Positions 28,054 through 39,717 of a stretch of 44,646 nucleotides of DNA are shown in pieces. The stretch is from Zestomonas carbonaria (GTDB taxonomy: Bacteria; Pseudomonadota; Gammaproteobacteria; Pseudomonadales; Pseudomonadaceae). The notes under the pieces are model-generated. The model was not told the DNA's origin, did no database searches, and worked only from the letters and a program-made list of their open reading frames with translations. The position numbers were made by a program, and so were the translations under genes. Location of the stretch: NCBI RefSeq assembly GCF_904061905.1, contig NZ_CAJFCI010000061.1, positions 1-44,646 on the forward strand, in the 5' to 3' direction. The first letter of the stretch is position 1. The number at the start of each line of letters is the position of its first letter.

Positions 28054-28524
28054 ATGCAGTTCCCGCAGTCGCTCGGTCGTAACCAGCTTCCACTATTCGA
28101 TGCCTTCCTGGCTGAACCGGCAGTCCTGTTCCACGACGCTCCCGAACCGGCCTGGATCGACGAGCCGGAAACCTTCAGCGAATTGACCCTGAGAGGCGCG
28201 GCCGGCAATCGACTGCACCTGCTGGCCCCCATCCTGCGGGAACTCAGCGAGAACCAGGATGCCCGCTGGCTGACCCTGATCGCCCCGCCCGGCACCCTGA
28301 CCCAGGCCTGGTTGCGCAAGACCGGGCTGAACCGGGAACGCATCCTGATCCTCCAACCACGCCGTGGGCAGAGCCCCCTGGAACTGGCCTGCGAAGCCCT
28401 GCGCCTAGGGCGCAGCCATACCGTGGTCAGTTGGCTGCATCCGCTACACGCCCCTGCCCGTCGGCAACTGGCCGCCGCGGCCAGTGAAGGCAACGCCCAG
28501 AGCCTGAACATCAGCCTGGGTTGA
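28054..28524 (+). CDS. sulA: SOS cell-division inhibitor SulA
   Basis: 156 aa. It follows lexA directly, as in other pseudomonads. AAAGGAG (28042-28048) gives strong initiation from ATG 28054. SulA binds FtsZ and blocks septation while DNA is repaired. The central block, LTLRGAAGNRLHLLAPILRE then WLTLIAPPGTLTQAWLRKTGLN, and RILILQPRRGQSPLELACEALRLGRSHTVVSWL match the RecA-like SulA/ImuA fold. It is expressed from the LexA-controlled lexA promoter; no separate SOS box is seen before it. It converges on the beta-lactamase gene. Confidence 0.93.
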   Translation: MQFPQSLGRNQLPLFDAFLAEPAVLFHDAPEPAWIDEPETFSELTLRGAAGNRLHLLAPILRELSENQDARWLTLIAPPGTLTQAWLRKTGLNRERILILQPRRGQSPLELACEALRLGRSHTVVSWLHPLHAPARRQLAAAASEGNAQSLNISLG

Positions 28525-28660
28525 TCGAACCGCCGAAAGCTCGGCGCCCCTCCGGCACATGGATGTGCCACCTTTTCCCCCGCCTCGACAGTTCATTAGC
28601 CCAATAGCAGCCCGCAGAGGCCTGCAGGTGAGCAAGTGCCGCCCTGCCCTTTATCGATTT

Positions 28661-28688
28661 GGTGGAAAACGCTTCGCGGTTTTCCACC
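28661..28688. repeat. REP-like hairpin between sulA and the beta-lactamase gene
   Basis: GGTGGAAAAC (28661-28670) pairs perfectly with GTTTTCCACC (28679-28688) across GCTTCGCG. CCTACGTGGG follows. This common Pseudomonas-style palindrome sits between two convergent genes and could end both transcripts. The rest of 28525-28702 shows nothing recognisable. Confidence 0.7.
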
Positions 28689-28702
28689 CTACGTGGGCCC
28701 GA

Positions 28703-29590
28703 TTACGACGGGGTCTTCGTATCCAGCCAGTCCACCACGACCCGTGTTGCGTCGGCGATCACGTCGTTGCGTGCTTCCGCATCCTGGTCATGTCGTGTGG
28801 TGTAGATCGCCACGATGACGGGCGGACGCTGCGGCGGCCACAGCACGGCCACGTCGTTCGCCGTTCCGTAGACCCCAGTGCCGGTCTTGTCGCCGACCCG
28901 CCATTCGGACGGCACGCCGGCACGGATACGGGTCGCGCCCGTGGTGTTGCCGAGCAGCCAGTCCGCCAGTTGCTTGCGCTGGGCGGCGCCTAGGGCATCC
29001 CCCAGGACCAGGCGCTGAAGGCTGTGCCCCATGGCCGAGGGCGTGGTCGTATCGCGGGGGTCGCCGGGGATGGCGGTGTTGAGCTCGGTTTCCCAACGAT
29101 CCAGGCGGAACGCCGGATCGCCGATCGAGCGGGCGAACGCAGTGACCTCGGCCGGACCGCCGAGAAGCTCCATCAGCAGGTTGGCGGCCGTGTTATCGCT
29201 GTATTGGACGGCCGCCGCGCACAACTCGGCCACGGTCATGCCGTCGGCGAGATGTCGTTCCGTGATCGGCGAGTACTCCACCAGAGCGCTCTGCGCATAG
29301 TTGATCCGCTGTTCCAGCAGCCCAGCCGTGCTCGTGCTGCGCTGGAGGATGGCCGCAGCCAGGATCGCCTTGAAAGTGCTGCACAACGGGAAAAGCTCGT
29401 CGGCGCGATGCCCCAGACATGCGCCGTCGGCACTGTCCAGGGCGAATACCCCGAGGCGGCCGCCGAGGTCACGTTCGAGCTGCTCCAGGCGCTCCTGGGC
29501 CGAGCGGCTGGATGCTCCCGCTGCGAATGTCCAAACCACCGGAAGGGCGGCGGAGGCCAGAAGGAACTGGCGGCGCAAAAGATGACGCAT
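28703..29590 (-). CDS. Class A serine beta-lactamase with Tat-type signal peptide
   Basis: 295 aa. The N-terminus MRHLLRRQFLLASAALP carries RRQFL, a twin-arginine motif, so the enzyme is probably exported folded to the periplasm. Catalytic elements are complete: Ser71-T-F-Lys74, Ser131-Asp-Asn133, Glu167-x3-Asn171 in RWETELN, and Lys235-Thr-Gly237. The sequence TRIRAGVP provides the Arg220 equivalent of KPC and Burkholderia PenA, which it resembles throughout (SPITERHLADGMTVAELC). It has the Cys before the active Ser, but not the Cys after KTGT that makes the KPC disulfide, so carbapenemase activity is not implied. No LysR-type regulator adjoins it. AGGA lies eight bases before the ATG, and a good promoter lies upstream. 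Confidence 0.93.
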   Translation of the reverse strand: MRHLLRRQFLLASAALPVVWTFAAGASSRSAQERLEQLERDLGGRLGVFALDSADGACLGHRADELFPLCSTFKAILAAAILQRSTSTAGLLEQRINYAQSALVEYSPITERHLADGMTVAELCAAAVQYSDNTAANLLMELLGGPAEVTAFARSIGDPAFRLDRWETELNTAIPGDPRDTTTPSAMGHSLQRLVLGDALGAAQRKQLADWLLGNTTGATRIRAGVPSEWRVGDKTGTGVYGTANDVAVLWPPQRPPVIVAIYTTRHDQDAEARNDVIADATRVVVDWLDTKTPS

Positions 29591-29625
29591 CGGGGCAATC
29601 CTGCTTTCCAACCACGGGGCTGGAC

Positions 29626-29655
29626 TCTATAGCACTGCCGGCATGACCGTCTCAA
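29626..29655 (-). promoter_or_regulatory. Promoter of the class A beta-lactamase gene
   Basis: On the minus strand TTGAGA (29655-29650), an 18-base spacer and TATAGA (29631-29626) form a plausible sigma70 promoter. It starts transcription about 30 bases before the ATG and suggests expression independent of the upstream genes. Confidence 0.65.
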
Positions 29656-29670
29656 GTGCGTGCAACGGTC

Positions 29671-29907
29671 TTAGTGCAGGACGCGCGGGCCTTCTTCTTC
29701 GCGCTCGAAATCGCCTTCTGCCAAGCGGCCGGCCATCTGTACACCGACATTCAGCATCGCCTTGGCGACTTCCACGTGATAGCCCTGCAGGAAAGCCTTG
29801 GCGTCGCCGGAGAACTCCAGGGTCACCAGGGTTTCTTCGTCCTCGGCACGGCGCAGGGCGATGCGTCCGTCGGGTAGTTCGATGATTTCAAGAAAGGAAG
29901 TGGGCAT
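29671..29907 (-). CDS. Small conserved protein, function unknown
   Basis: 78 aa acidic protein (MPTSFLEIIELPDGRIALRR...). It contains ETLVTLEFSGDAKAFLQGYHVEVAKAML and has no signal peptide or TM segment. It corresponds in position to the small hypothetical gene after sulA in P. aeruginosa (PA3009, from memory). GGAG lies six bases upstream of the ATG at 29907. It follows the next minus-strand gene at a distance of 65 bases. I know of no role. Confidence 0.85.
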   Translation of the reverse strand: MPTSFLEIIELPDGRIALRRAEDEETLVTLEFSGDAKAFLQGYHVEVAKAMLNVGVQMAGRLAEGDFEREEEGPRVLH

Positions 29908-29972
29908 CAAAATCTCCAGAAAATGCTGGTGTGGCCGGCCGGGAAGAGACCCGAACCGCAGCGTCTAACAAC

Positions 29973-30494
29973 TCAGCACTCACTGAGCGATTCGCGGAAA
30001 CGCAGCACCAGGGCCTTCAACTGCTGGCGCCACTCTTCGAGCTCCTGACGCGTCAGGGCGGGAACGGCCTCCTCATCCAGGCTGACCGACTGGATGAGCG
30101 GCAACGCGGGATCGACCTTGGCGGTTTTCGGCGCCTGTGGCGGCTGGAACAGCGCGGCGTAGCCAGCCAGCAGTCGCGCCAGCCAGGTCTCCGGCTGCTG
30201 CGCCAGCTCGACCAGCTCGGCCAGTTCCGGCGTGGGCGAAGCCTCCAGCACCGCCGGGGTCAGGAACAGCTCGACACGCGGCACATTCGCCTGGGGCAGC
30301 CGGTAGTAGCCGGCAATCTCGTGGCACAGGCCGAGCAAGGCGCCGTAGAGGTGGAACAACGTGGCCTCGCGCTCGGCCTGGACCAGCGCCTGGGCATTCA
30401 TCGCCCGCCCCTCTTCCGCCTGCTTCCAGGTATCGAGCGCCAGACCGGCGAAATAGATCTTCTGATTGGTGCGGGTATAGAGTTCGTGGGCCAT
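29973..30494 (-). CDS. Conserved Pseudomonas protein (DUF6586-like), unknown function
   Basis: 173 aa, mostly helical: MAHELYTRTNQKIYFAGLAL, then EREATLFHLYGALLGLCHEIAGYYRLPQ, and a C-terminal helix QELEEWRQQLKALVLRFRESLSE. There is no signal peptide. GGAGG lies eight bases before the ATG at 30494, which decides the start over an in-frame Met 10 codons upstream. Its place downstream of topA is shared with other pseudomonads, and the family name is from memory. LALDTWKQAEEG hints at a protein-interaction helix, nothing more. Confidence 0.85.
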   Translation of the reverse strand: MAHELYTRTNQKIYFAGLALDTWKQAEEGRAMNAQALVQAEREATLFHLYGALLGLCHEIAGYYRLPQANVPRVELFLTPAVLEASPTPELAELVELAQQPETWLARLLAGYAALFQPPQAPKTAKVDPALPLIQSVSLDEEAVPALTRQELEEWRQQLKALVLRFRESLSEC

Positions 30495-30572
30495 CGTAGC
30501 GCCCTCCAGAGCGGGTAGGTTCACTATAACGCGCGCCGGGCCGGTCGCCGACGCGCGTTCATCCGGTCAGGT

Positions 30573-30625
30573 CTACGATCCCGCGAGCGGAACGGGCCCG
30601 CTCGCCGACACATAGCGGATCGTAG
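30573..30625. terminator. Nested stem-loop downstream of topA
   Basis: CTACGATCC (30573-30581) pairs with GGATCGTAG (30617-30625). Inside this, GCGAGCGG (30583-30590) pairs with CCGCTCGC (30598-30605). It begins eight bases past the topA stop. No U-tract follows, so it could be a REP-type element. Confidence 0.5.
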
Positions 30626-30633
30626 GAAGGTTC

Positions 30634-33240
30634 TCAGCGCTTGTCCTCGACCTTCCACACACCATTGGCATAGAACGCACGCCAGCCAGTCGGCTTGCCG
30701 TCCACTTCGGACTGCACGTACTGCTCCTTGGTCTTGCGGCTGAAGCGGATCACCGCCGGACGACCTTCCGGGTCCTTCTTCGGCGCGTCCAGGAGGAAAT
30801 GGTATTTCGGGTCCAGCTCGTCCTTGTGCGGGATCAGCTCCAGCACCAGCGGCGCGCGGGTCTCGCGGTTCTTGGGGAACTGGCTGGCGGCCAGGAACAG
30901 GCCGGAAGCGCCGTCGCGCAGTACGTAGGTGTCGTCGACCTTCTCGCACTTGAGCTCGGGCATCTTGATCGGGTCGATCTTCGGCGGAGCGGCCTCACCA
31001 TTCTTCAGCAGCTTGCGGGTGTTCTTGCAGCTCGGATTGGTGCAGCCGAAGAACTTGCCGAAGCGGCCGGTCTTCAGTTGCATCTGGCTGCCGCACTTGT
31101 CGCATTCCAGGCTCGGCCCTTCGTAGCCCTTGATCCGGTACTGGCCGTGTTCGATCTCGTAGCCGGCGCAATCCGGGTTGTTGCCGCAGATATGCAGCTT
31201 GCGGGTTTCGTCTAGCAGGTAGGCGTCCATCGCCGTGCTGCAGATCGGGCAGCGGTGCTTGCCGAGCAGTACGCGGGATTCCGACTCGCCTTCATCGTCC
31301 GCGGCGATCTCGTCGCCGGGGACCAGGTTGATGGTCGCCTTGCAACGCTCCTTCGGCGGCAGCGCATAGCCGGAACAGCCGAGGAACACGCCGGTGGAGG
31401 CGGTACGGATCATCATCGGCCGGCCGCATTCGCGGCAGGGGATGTCAGTCAGGGTCGGCTGGTTGGCGCGCATGCCGTCATTGGCGGCTTCGGCCAGTTC
31501 GAGCTTTTTCTTGAAGTCGCCATAGAACTCGTCGAGCAGGTGCTTCCAGTCACGCTCGCCCTGGGCGACGTCGTCCAGATGCTCTTCCATGCCGGCGGTG
31601 AAGCCGTAGTCCATCAGGTTGGCGAAGCTCTCGTTGAGCCGCTCGGTGACGATGTCGCCCATCTTCTCGGCATAGAAGCGCCGGTTGTGCACGGTGACGT
31701 AGCCGCGCTCCTGGATGGTCGAGATGATCGCCGCGTAGGTGGACGGACGGCCGATGCCGCGCTTCTCCAGCTCCTTGACCAGGCTGGCTTCGGAATAGCG
31801 CGCCGGCGGCTTGGTGAAGTGCTGGCTGGGGTCGAGCTTGAGCAGCTCGAGCGCTTCGCCTTCGCCCATGTCCGGCAGCACGTCGTCCTCACCAGGCTTG
31901 CTCTGTTGCGGCAGCACGCGGGTGTAGCCGTCGAACTTGAGGATGCGGCCCTTGGCGCGCAGCTCGAAGGAGCCGGCCTTGGCGGTGACACTGGTGGACA
32001 GGTATTCCGCCGGCGGCATCTGGCAGGCGACGAATTGGCGCCAGATCAGCTCGTACAGGCGCTCGGCATCGCGCTCCATGCCGGAAAGCTGGCCGGGACG
32101 CAGGTTGACGTCGGACGGGCGGATCGCCTCGTGGGCCTCCTGGGCACCCTCCTTGCTCGAATAGACGTTCGGCTTGGCTGGCAGGTACTTCTGGCCGAAC
32201 TCGCCCTCGATGAAGCCGCGCGCCATGGTCACGGCGTCCTGCGAGAGGTTGGTCGAGTCGGTACGCATGTAGGTGATGTAGCCGGCCTCGTAGAGACGCT
32301 GGGCCATCATCATGGTCTTCTTCACGCCGAAGCCCAGGCGATTGCTTGCCGCCTGCTGCAGGGTGGAAGTGATGAAGGGCGCCGAAGGCTTGCTGCTGGT
32401 CGGCTTGTCCTCGCGCTTGATCACGCTGTAGCTGGAGGCCTTGAGCTTCTCCAGCGCGGCCATGGCCTGCGCTTCGTTGAGCGGCTTGAAGGCCTCGCCG
32501 TTCTCGCGGGCGACCTCGAAGCGCACCTTGGCGCCCTTGCCGGTCGCCAGGTCGGCGTGCACTTCCCAGTACTCCTCGGGGATGAACGCGCGGATTTCCT
32601 TCTCGCGCTCGACCACCAGCTTCACCGCCACCGACTGCACGCGGCCGGCGGACAGGCCGCGAGCGATCTTCTGCCAGAGCAGCGGCGAGACCATGTAGCC
32701 CACCACGCGATCGAGGAAGCGGCGCGCCTGCTGGGCGTTGACCCGGTTGATATCCAGCTCACCGGGCTGGGAGAAGGCCTCCTGGATGGCCTTCTTGGTG
32801 ATTTCGTTGAACACCACGCGCTTGTAGCGGCTGTCGTCGCCGCCGATGGCTTCGCGCAGGTGCCAGGCGATGGCCTCTCCTTCGCGATCCAAGTCGGTTG
32901 CGAGATAGATGGTGTCGGCTTCCTTGGCCAGCCGGCGCAGTTCGTCAATGACCTTTTCCTTGCCGGGCAGGATCTCGTACTTGGCCTTCCAGCCGTGTTC
33001 GGGGTCGACGCCCATGCGCGTGAACAGTTGCCGCTTGGCTTTCTCCTTGGCCGACAACGCCGGCGCCTCGGCCGCCGCCTTGCCGCGCTTGGCCGGCTCC
33101 TTGGCGGCGGAGCCCGATCCGCTGGTGGGCAGGTCACGGATATGGCCGATGCTCGACTTCACCACGTACTGGCTGCCCAGGTACTTGTTGATGGTCTTGG
33201 CCTTGGCCGGGGATTCCACGATGACCAGCGATTTGCCCAT
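30634..33240 (-). CDS. topA: DNA topoisomerase I
   Basis: 868 aa type IA topoisomerase that relaxes negative supercoils. The Toprim domain opens at [17 protein letters not shown] and contains [11 protein letters not shown]; the catalytic Tyr is Tyr324 in [13 protein letters not shown]-terminal zinc-binding repeats follow: [10 protein letters not shown]...[13 protein letters not shown]...C and [22 protein letters not shown] lysine-rich tail domain ([26 protein letters not shown]) ends the protein. An [16 protein letters not shown] linker interrupts the Toprim region at 45-70. The ATG at 33240 follows AGGAA. A strong promoter about 200 bases upstream implies a long leader. Confidence 0.98.
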   Translation of the reverse strand: MGKSLVIVESPAKAKTINKYLGSQYVVKSSIGHIRDLPTSGSGSAAKEPAKRGKAAAEAPALSAKEKAKRQLFTRMGVDPEHGWKAKYEILPGKEKVIDELRRLAKEADTIYLATDLDREGEAIAWHLREAIGGDDSRYKRVVFNEITKKAIQEAFSQPGELDINRVNAQQARRFLDRVVGYMVSPLLWQKIARGLSAGRVQSVAVKLVVEREKEIRAFIPEEYWEVHADLATGKGAKVRFEVARENGEAFKPLNEAQAMAALEKLKASSYSVIKREDKPTSSKPSAPFITSTLQQAASNRLGFGVKKTMMMAQRLYEAGYITYMRTDSTNLSQDAVTMARGFIEGEFGQKYLPAKPNVYSSKEGAQEAHEAIRPSDVNLRPGQLSGMERDAERLYELIWRQFVACQMPPAEYLSTSVTAKAGSFELRAKGRILKFDGYTRVLPQQSKPGEDDVLPDMGEGEALELLKLDPSQHFTKPPARYSEASLVKELEKRGIGRPSTYAAIISTIQERGYVTVHNRRFYAEKMGDIVTERLNESFANLMDYGFTAGMEEHLDDVAQGERDWKHLLDEFYGDFKKKLELAEAANDGMRANQPTLTDIPCRECGRPMMIRTASTGVFLGCSGYALPPKERCKATINLVPGDEIAADDEGESESRVLLGKHRCPICSTAMDAYLLDETRKLHICGNNPDCAGYEIEHGQYRIKGYEGPSLECDKCGSQMQLKTGRFGKFFGCTNPSCKNTRKLLKNGEAAPPKIDPIKMPELKCEKVDDTYVLRDGASGLFLAASQFPKNRETRAPLVLELIPHKDELDPKYHFLLDAPKKDPEGRPAVIRFSRKTKEQYVQSEVDGKPTGWRAFYANGVWKVEDKR

Positions 33241-33443
33241 GGATCGGAAGATTCCTGAATTGGAGAAATGAAAGGCGGGATGCCAGGAAAGCTGTCGCAG
33301 ATTACGCGAGCCGGGACCGGACGAAGCAGGGAATGGCCAGGGAAGCGAAGTTTACGAGGTGTAAATGTGCATTCCGAAGCCACTTCTGACGCTCATGACC
33401 GACACGCAGCAAAATCGAGGCAGGTTCCCGAAAGGCACCGCTA

Positions 33444-33471
33444 TATATAGTGGCGACCGAGCCGAGGTCAA
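33444..33471 (-). promoter_or_regulatory. Promoter upstream of topA
   Basis: On the minus strand TTGACC (33471-33466) lies 16 bases before TATATA (33449-33444). The TATATATA run allows a 17-base spacer as well. It is the best promoter in the topA upstream region (33241-33483), which otherwise holds nothing recognisable. Confidence 0.65.
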
Positions 33472-33483
33472 GGTCGGGGAGTT

Positions 33484-33720
33484 TCAAGGCTTCCCGAAAA
33501 GCGACTCTTCGGCCTGCACCAGAGCAAAGCGCGGAACCGGCTGTCCGTCCACTTCGACGGTTTCCAGGAACATGCCCAGCGGCCGCACCCAGAGGCCGTA
33601 CTCGCCGTACAGGGCCTGGTAGACCACCAGCTCCTCTTCGGTCTCGGAATGCCGCGCCGTCCCGAAGACACGGTACTCGGGACCCTTGTAGTGACGGTAG
33701 AGACCTGGTTGCAGTGGCAT
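33484..33720 (-). CDS. DUF1653 protein
   Basis: 78 aa. The sequence LQPGLYRHYKGPEYRVFGTARHSETEEELVVYQALYGEYGLWVRP matches the DUF1653 core (YxHYKGxxYxV...HSETxExxVxY). The product is cytoplasmic and beta-rich, with no established function. GAGGAGG four bases before ATG 33720 makes the start clear over an in-frame upstream extension. It lies downstream of the fadA terminator on the same strand and ends just before the topA promoter region. Confidence 0.93.
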   Translation of the reverse strand: MPLQPGLYRHYKGPEYRVFGTARHSETEEELVVYQALYGEYGLWVRPLGMFLETVEVDGQPVPRFALVQAEESLFGKP

Positions 33721-33757
33721 GGCGCCTCCTCTTGAAATAGCCGCGAACGAATCGGCA

Positions 33758-33789
33758 GAAAAACGAAAACCGGGGCGCATGGCCCCGGT
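33758..33789 (-). terminator. Rho-independent terminator of fadBA
   Basis: On the minus strand ACCGGGGC, a four-base loop and GCCCCGGT (33789-33769) are followed by TTTTCGTTTTTC. It begins 18 bases past the fadA stop and is the clearest intrinsic terminator on this strand. Confidence 0.92.
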
Positions 33790-33807
33790 CTTCCCAGCTT
33801 CGATGCG

Positions 33808-34998
<1,191 letters not shown>

Positions 34999-35002
34999 TC
35001 AA

Positions 35003-37150
<2,148 letters not shown>

Positions 37151-37618
37151 CAACTGATCTCCACGGTATGGAAGCTGGACTGTTACACGCCAGACGCCTG
37201 AAGCGCCGGAGAACCCCCGACGCAGGGCCTTCGAGGATAGCCCCTGAAGACCCGGCACACCCGCCGACGCGATAATCGGGCTTGCGATGAAAAGTGCCGA
37301 TGAACCGGCAAACAATCATTTCATACGCCCGTTTGATTTGGGTGAGCACACATTCGGGGAAAAGCTCGTGATTGTCAATCTCGACCTCTTGGGAACAGCG
37401 CCGGAAAGGCTCTGCGCGGGGGCTTCCCTTGAACAGGCAAGGCTGATGGCGCGATATCAAGGTCATCAATCATGCTGCCCGCATGGCCGGCCCCCAGCAG
37501 AATGGGGCGCTTGCAGTGCCTAGCCAATTCGGGCGGGTACGGGTACATTCGTCCCAGAACGCCGAACATACGGCGCAATAACAACAAAATCCCCCCAAGG
37601 GGTCACGGAGTCGTATCC
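37151..37618. other. Long divergent intergenic region, fadB promoter side
   Basis: These 468 bases separate fadB from the exported helical protein. They should hold the fadB promoter and leader. They contain one candidate PsrA site (37309-37322), several short direct and inverted repeats, and a C-rich CCCCCCAAGGGG at 37591-37602. No open reading frame with a coding pattern was found. Confidence 0.7.
37309..37322. promoter_or_regulatory. Candidate PsrA site upstream of fadBA
   Basis: CAAACAATCATTTC keeps CAAAC and four-base spacing but has ATTTC in place of GTTTC, one mismatch from the consensus. It lies 159 bases before the fadB ATG. Support rests on the motif and on fadBA being a known PsrA target in P. 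aeruginosa. Confidence 0.45.
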
Positions 37619-38422
37619 ATGACGAGACGTCTGCTGGCCATCTCGCTGACCGCCCTTCTGTCCTTCTCCCATGGCGCCGCCGCCGACACCGCCGACGACC
37701 TGCTCAAGCTGCACCAGGTGCGCCTGGCCGCGCAGAAGACCCTGGGCGACTTCTACATGTACAACGGCATGGAAGGCGACCAGCGCTACGCACAGATGAT
37801 CGACGCCTCGCTGCGCGAAGCCGAGGAGAACCTCCGCCAGATCGGCGCCATGCCCGGCGAGTCCTCGCAAGCCCTGCGCAGCCAGCTCGACCAGCAGTGG
37901 GCGGGCTACGAGTCTTCCCTCAAGAACCTGGTCGCGCAGATCAAGGAGCAGGGCTTCCCCGACCTGCAGCCCATCGCCGACCTGGCCGCACGCAACCAGC
38001 GACTGATGGAACTGAGCGACGAGCTCTACGGCAGGATCCAGCAGGAAAGCGGCACCCAGGTTCCCCCGCTGACCCAACAGAGCCGCGAGCAGAGCCTGCT
38101 GATGCAGACCATCTCGGTGGACTACGCGTCGCGCAGCGCCTCGGTGGGCGGCTCGTTCTTCGGCGGCCCCGACGAAGCACGGCCGATCGACGAACTGGTC
38201 AAGGAATTTGCCGGCCGGCTCGACAGCATGGAGAATGCGCCGCAGAACACGCCGCAGATCCAGTCGAACCTGGAAAACGTCAGCACCAAGTGGCGCTACA
38301 TCGAGAAATCCCTGCAGAACTACAATGAAAACAGCGTGCCGTTCCTGGTCAACAAGTACTCGGACAGCATCATCGAAGGTTTGGAAGCGGTCGCCGCCCA
38401 GTACGCGGTAGCCAAGCTCTGA
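37619..38422 (+). CDS. Exported helical protein, function unknown
   Basis: 267 aa. MTRRLLAISLTALLSFSHGAAA is a signal peptide. The mature protein is almost entirely helical: long runs such as ASLREAEENLRQIGAMPGE and LENVSTKWRYIEKSLQNYNE suggest a coiled-coil bundle. YNGMEGDQRYAQMI lies near the N-terminus of the mature part. GGAG precedes ATG 37619. A strong intrinsic terminator follows, so it is a single-gene transcript. The helical-bundle pattern resembles ligand-binding domains of sensor proteins, but there is no membrane anchor or output domain. It is probably periplasmic. Confidence 0.82.
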   Translation: MTRRLLAISLTALLSFSHGAAADTADDLLKLHQVRLAAQKTLGDFYMYNGMEGDQRYAQMIDASLREAEENLRQIGAMPGESSQALRSQLDQQWAGYESSLKNLVAQIKEQGFPDLQPIADLAARNQRLMELSDELYGRIQQESGTQVPPLTQQSREQSLLMQTISVDYASRSASVGGSFFGGPDEARPIDELVKEFAGRLDSMENAPQNTPQIQSNLENVSTKWRYIEKSLQNYNENSVPFLVNKYSDSIIEGLEAVAAQYAVAKL

Positions 38423-38448
38423 GGATTCCGGCCTGCCTGGCCATTTGG

Positions 38449-38474
38449 AACCCGGTGCCCGCACCGGGTTTTTT
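38449..38474 (+). terminator. Intrinsic terminator of the exported helical protein gene
   Basis: AACCCGGTGC (38449-38458), loop CC and GCACCGGGTT (38461-38470) form a 10-bp stem; its terminal TT continues into a six-base T-tract (38469-38474). Confidence 0.95.
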
Positions 38475-38502
38475 CTTTATTTTCCGGGCCAGCCTTTTCT
38501 GG

Positions 38503-38660
38503 ATTCCCGCGTTCGCCGGGAATGACGGGGTTCAGGGCACGCACTCGCTGTCTCCCGTCGTCCCCGCGAACGCGGGGACCCAATAAATACCGTGCGCGAT
38601 ACCCATCGCCCCGTAATCCGGGAAGGCCAGCAGCTCCGCTCTCCCCGGATTTCATCCGGG
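38503..38660. repeat. Cluster of REP-like palindromes
   Basis: Three palindromic cores lie in this convergent gap: ATTCCCGCGTTCGCCGGGAA from 38503, GTCCCCGCGAACGCGGGGAC at 38560-38579, and CCCCGGATTTCATCCGGG ending at 38660. The first two share the C-G-rich stem with a GTTCG/CGAAC centre in opposite orientation. No coding sequence is present. Confidence 0.6.
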
Positions 38661-38694
38661 CTACACGACAGCCGCCCCGTCCACGCCCACGACC

Positions 38695-39132
38695 TCAAGC
38701 CAGCGCATCGAGCACGGAGGCGATCCGCTGCAACGCTTCGGCATCGCCCTGTTCTCCCCAGTAGATCGCGATCACCTGCTTGTCCGCCTCGACCTTGTAG
38801 ACATCGGCGGGCAACGTCGCCAATTGCCCACGCAACGCTTCGTCGGCGCAGGGCTCGCGCCACCGGTCGACCCACTGCCCGGCCTCCAGTTGCCAATAGG
38901 TCCAGGCGTCGGCACGCCCGGCGCGGCGTGTCCGATAGTATTGCGGGCATGGGCTGGGCGGCTGTCGTGGCAGCCAGTGCGGCCATTCCTGGCGCGCCAG
39001 GTGCATGGCCAGGCCCATGCGGCGGGCAGCCAGGCGCAGGCCCATCTGCTGGTTCTGCCGCGACGAAGGGCGCAGCCAGACAAGAGGACTGAGCACGGCG
39101 GCGAGGATCAACAGCACGATCCACAGGGTCAT
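38695..39132 (-). CDS. Single-TM conserved protein, function unknown
   Basis: 145 aa. The N-terminal helix MTLWIVLLILAAVLSPLVWL is a probable membrane anchor, followed by basic residues (RPSSRQNQQMGLRLAARRMG), so the rest is likely cytoplasmic. The remainder includes QYYRTRRAGRADAWTYWQLE and VDRWREPCADEALRGQLATL; the fold is not recognised. Its position next to a uspA-like gene is shared with P. aeruginosa, from memory. The ATG at 39132 has only a weak Shine-Dalgarno (GGGAT). It is divergent from uspA, with an 86-base gap containing GGCCATGATGGCC at 39168-39180, a possible operator. Confidence 0.78.
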   Translation of the reverse strand: MTLWIVLLILAAVLSPLVWLRPSSRQNQQMGLRLAARRMGLAMHLARQEWPHWLPRQPPSPCPQYYRTRRAGRADAWTYWQLEAGQWVDRWREPCADEALRGQLATLPADVYKVEADKQVIAIYWGEQGDAEALQRIASVLDALA

Positions 39133-39218
39133 AGAAGATATCCCACTGGTAAAACACTGTTCTTGGCGGCCATGATGGCCATACTTGAATTCAAACGCTC
39201 ACCTCAGGAGGAGTTTCC

Positions 39219-39659
39219 ATGATCTACCAGCACATTCTGGTCGCCATCGACCTGTCCGAGGAATGTCACCCGGTCATGCTGCGTGCCCAGGCGCTGGCCA
39301 TCGCCAGCCAGGCCAAGCTGTCGCTGGTGCACGTCGTCGAGCCGATGGCGATGGCCTTCGGCGGCGACGTACCGATGGATCTGTCGATGCTCCAGCAGCA
39401 GCAGTTCGATCAGGCCCGCGAACGCCTGGACAGCTTCGCCGGGCGCTACCCGGAGCTCACTCCCGACCACCGGCACCTGGTCTACGGCCAGCCGCGCCAG
39501 GAAATCCACCGTCTCGCCGCCGAACAGGGCTGCGACCTGGTGGTGGTCGGCAGCCATGGTCGCCACGGCCTGGCCCTGCTGCTCGGCTCCACCGCCAACG
39601 ACGTGCTGCATGGTGCTCCCTGCGATGTGCTGGCGGTGCGCCTGAAGAAACCGGAGTGA
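39219..39659 (+). CDS. Universal stress protein (UspA family)
   Basis: 146 aa single-domain Usp. The N-terminal HILVAIDLSEEC and the ATP-binding GSHGRHGLALLLGSTANDVL (G-x2-G-x9-G-S) suggest an ATP-binding subclass. The first half has the typical linker AFGGDVPMDLSMLQQQQ. GGAGGAG immediately before ATG 39219 gives strong initiation. UspA proteins support survival under stationary phase or low oxygen; none of this can be tested from sequence. No ANR-type box is visible upstream. Confidence 0.95.
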   Translation: MIYQHILVAIDLSEECHPVMLRAQALAIASQAKLSLVHVVEPMAMAFGGDVPMDLSMLQQQQFDQARERLDSFAGRYPELTPDHRHLVYGQPRQEIHRLAAEQGCDLVVVGSHGRHGLALLLGSTANDVLHGAPCDVLAVRLKKPE

Positions 39660-39689
39660 CCGGCGAGCGGATGCGAGTCGGGGGAAAGC

Positions 39690-39706
39690 CCCGGATTGCA
39701 TCCGGG
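39690..39706. terminator. Palindrome between convergent uspA and its neighbour
   Basis: CCCGGAT (39690-39696) and ATCCGGG (39700-39706) are separated by TGC, in the gap between two convergent genes. The same core occurs near 38660, which suggests a dispersed element used as a terminator. Confidence 0.5.
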
Positions 39707-39717
39707 CCGGAGGTGGC

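Noticed and set aside
31255..33258. 667-codon frame opposite topA
   Set aside because: Antisense shadow; topA catalytic motifs are all on the minus strand.
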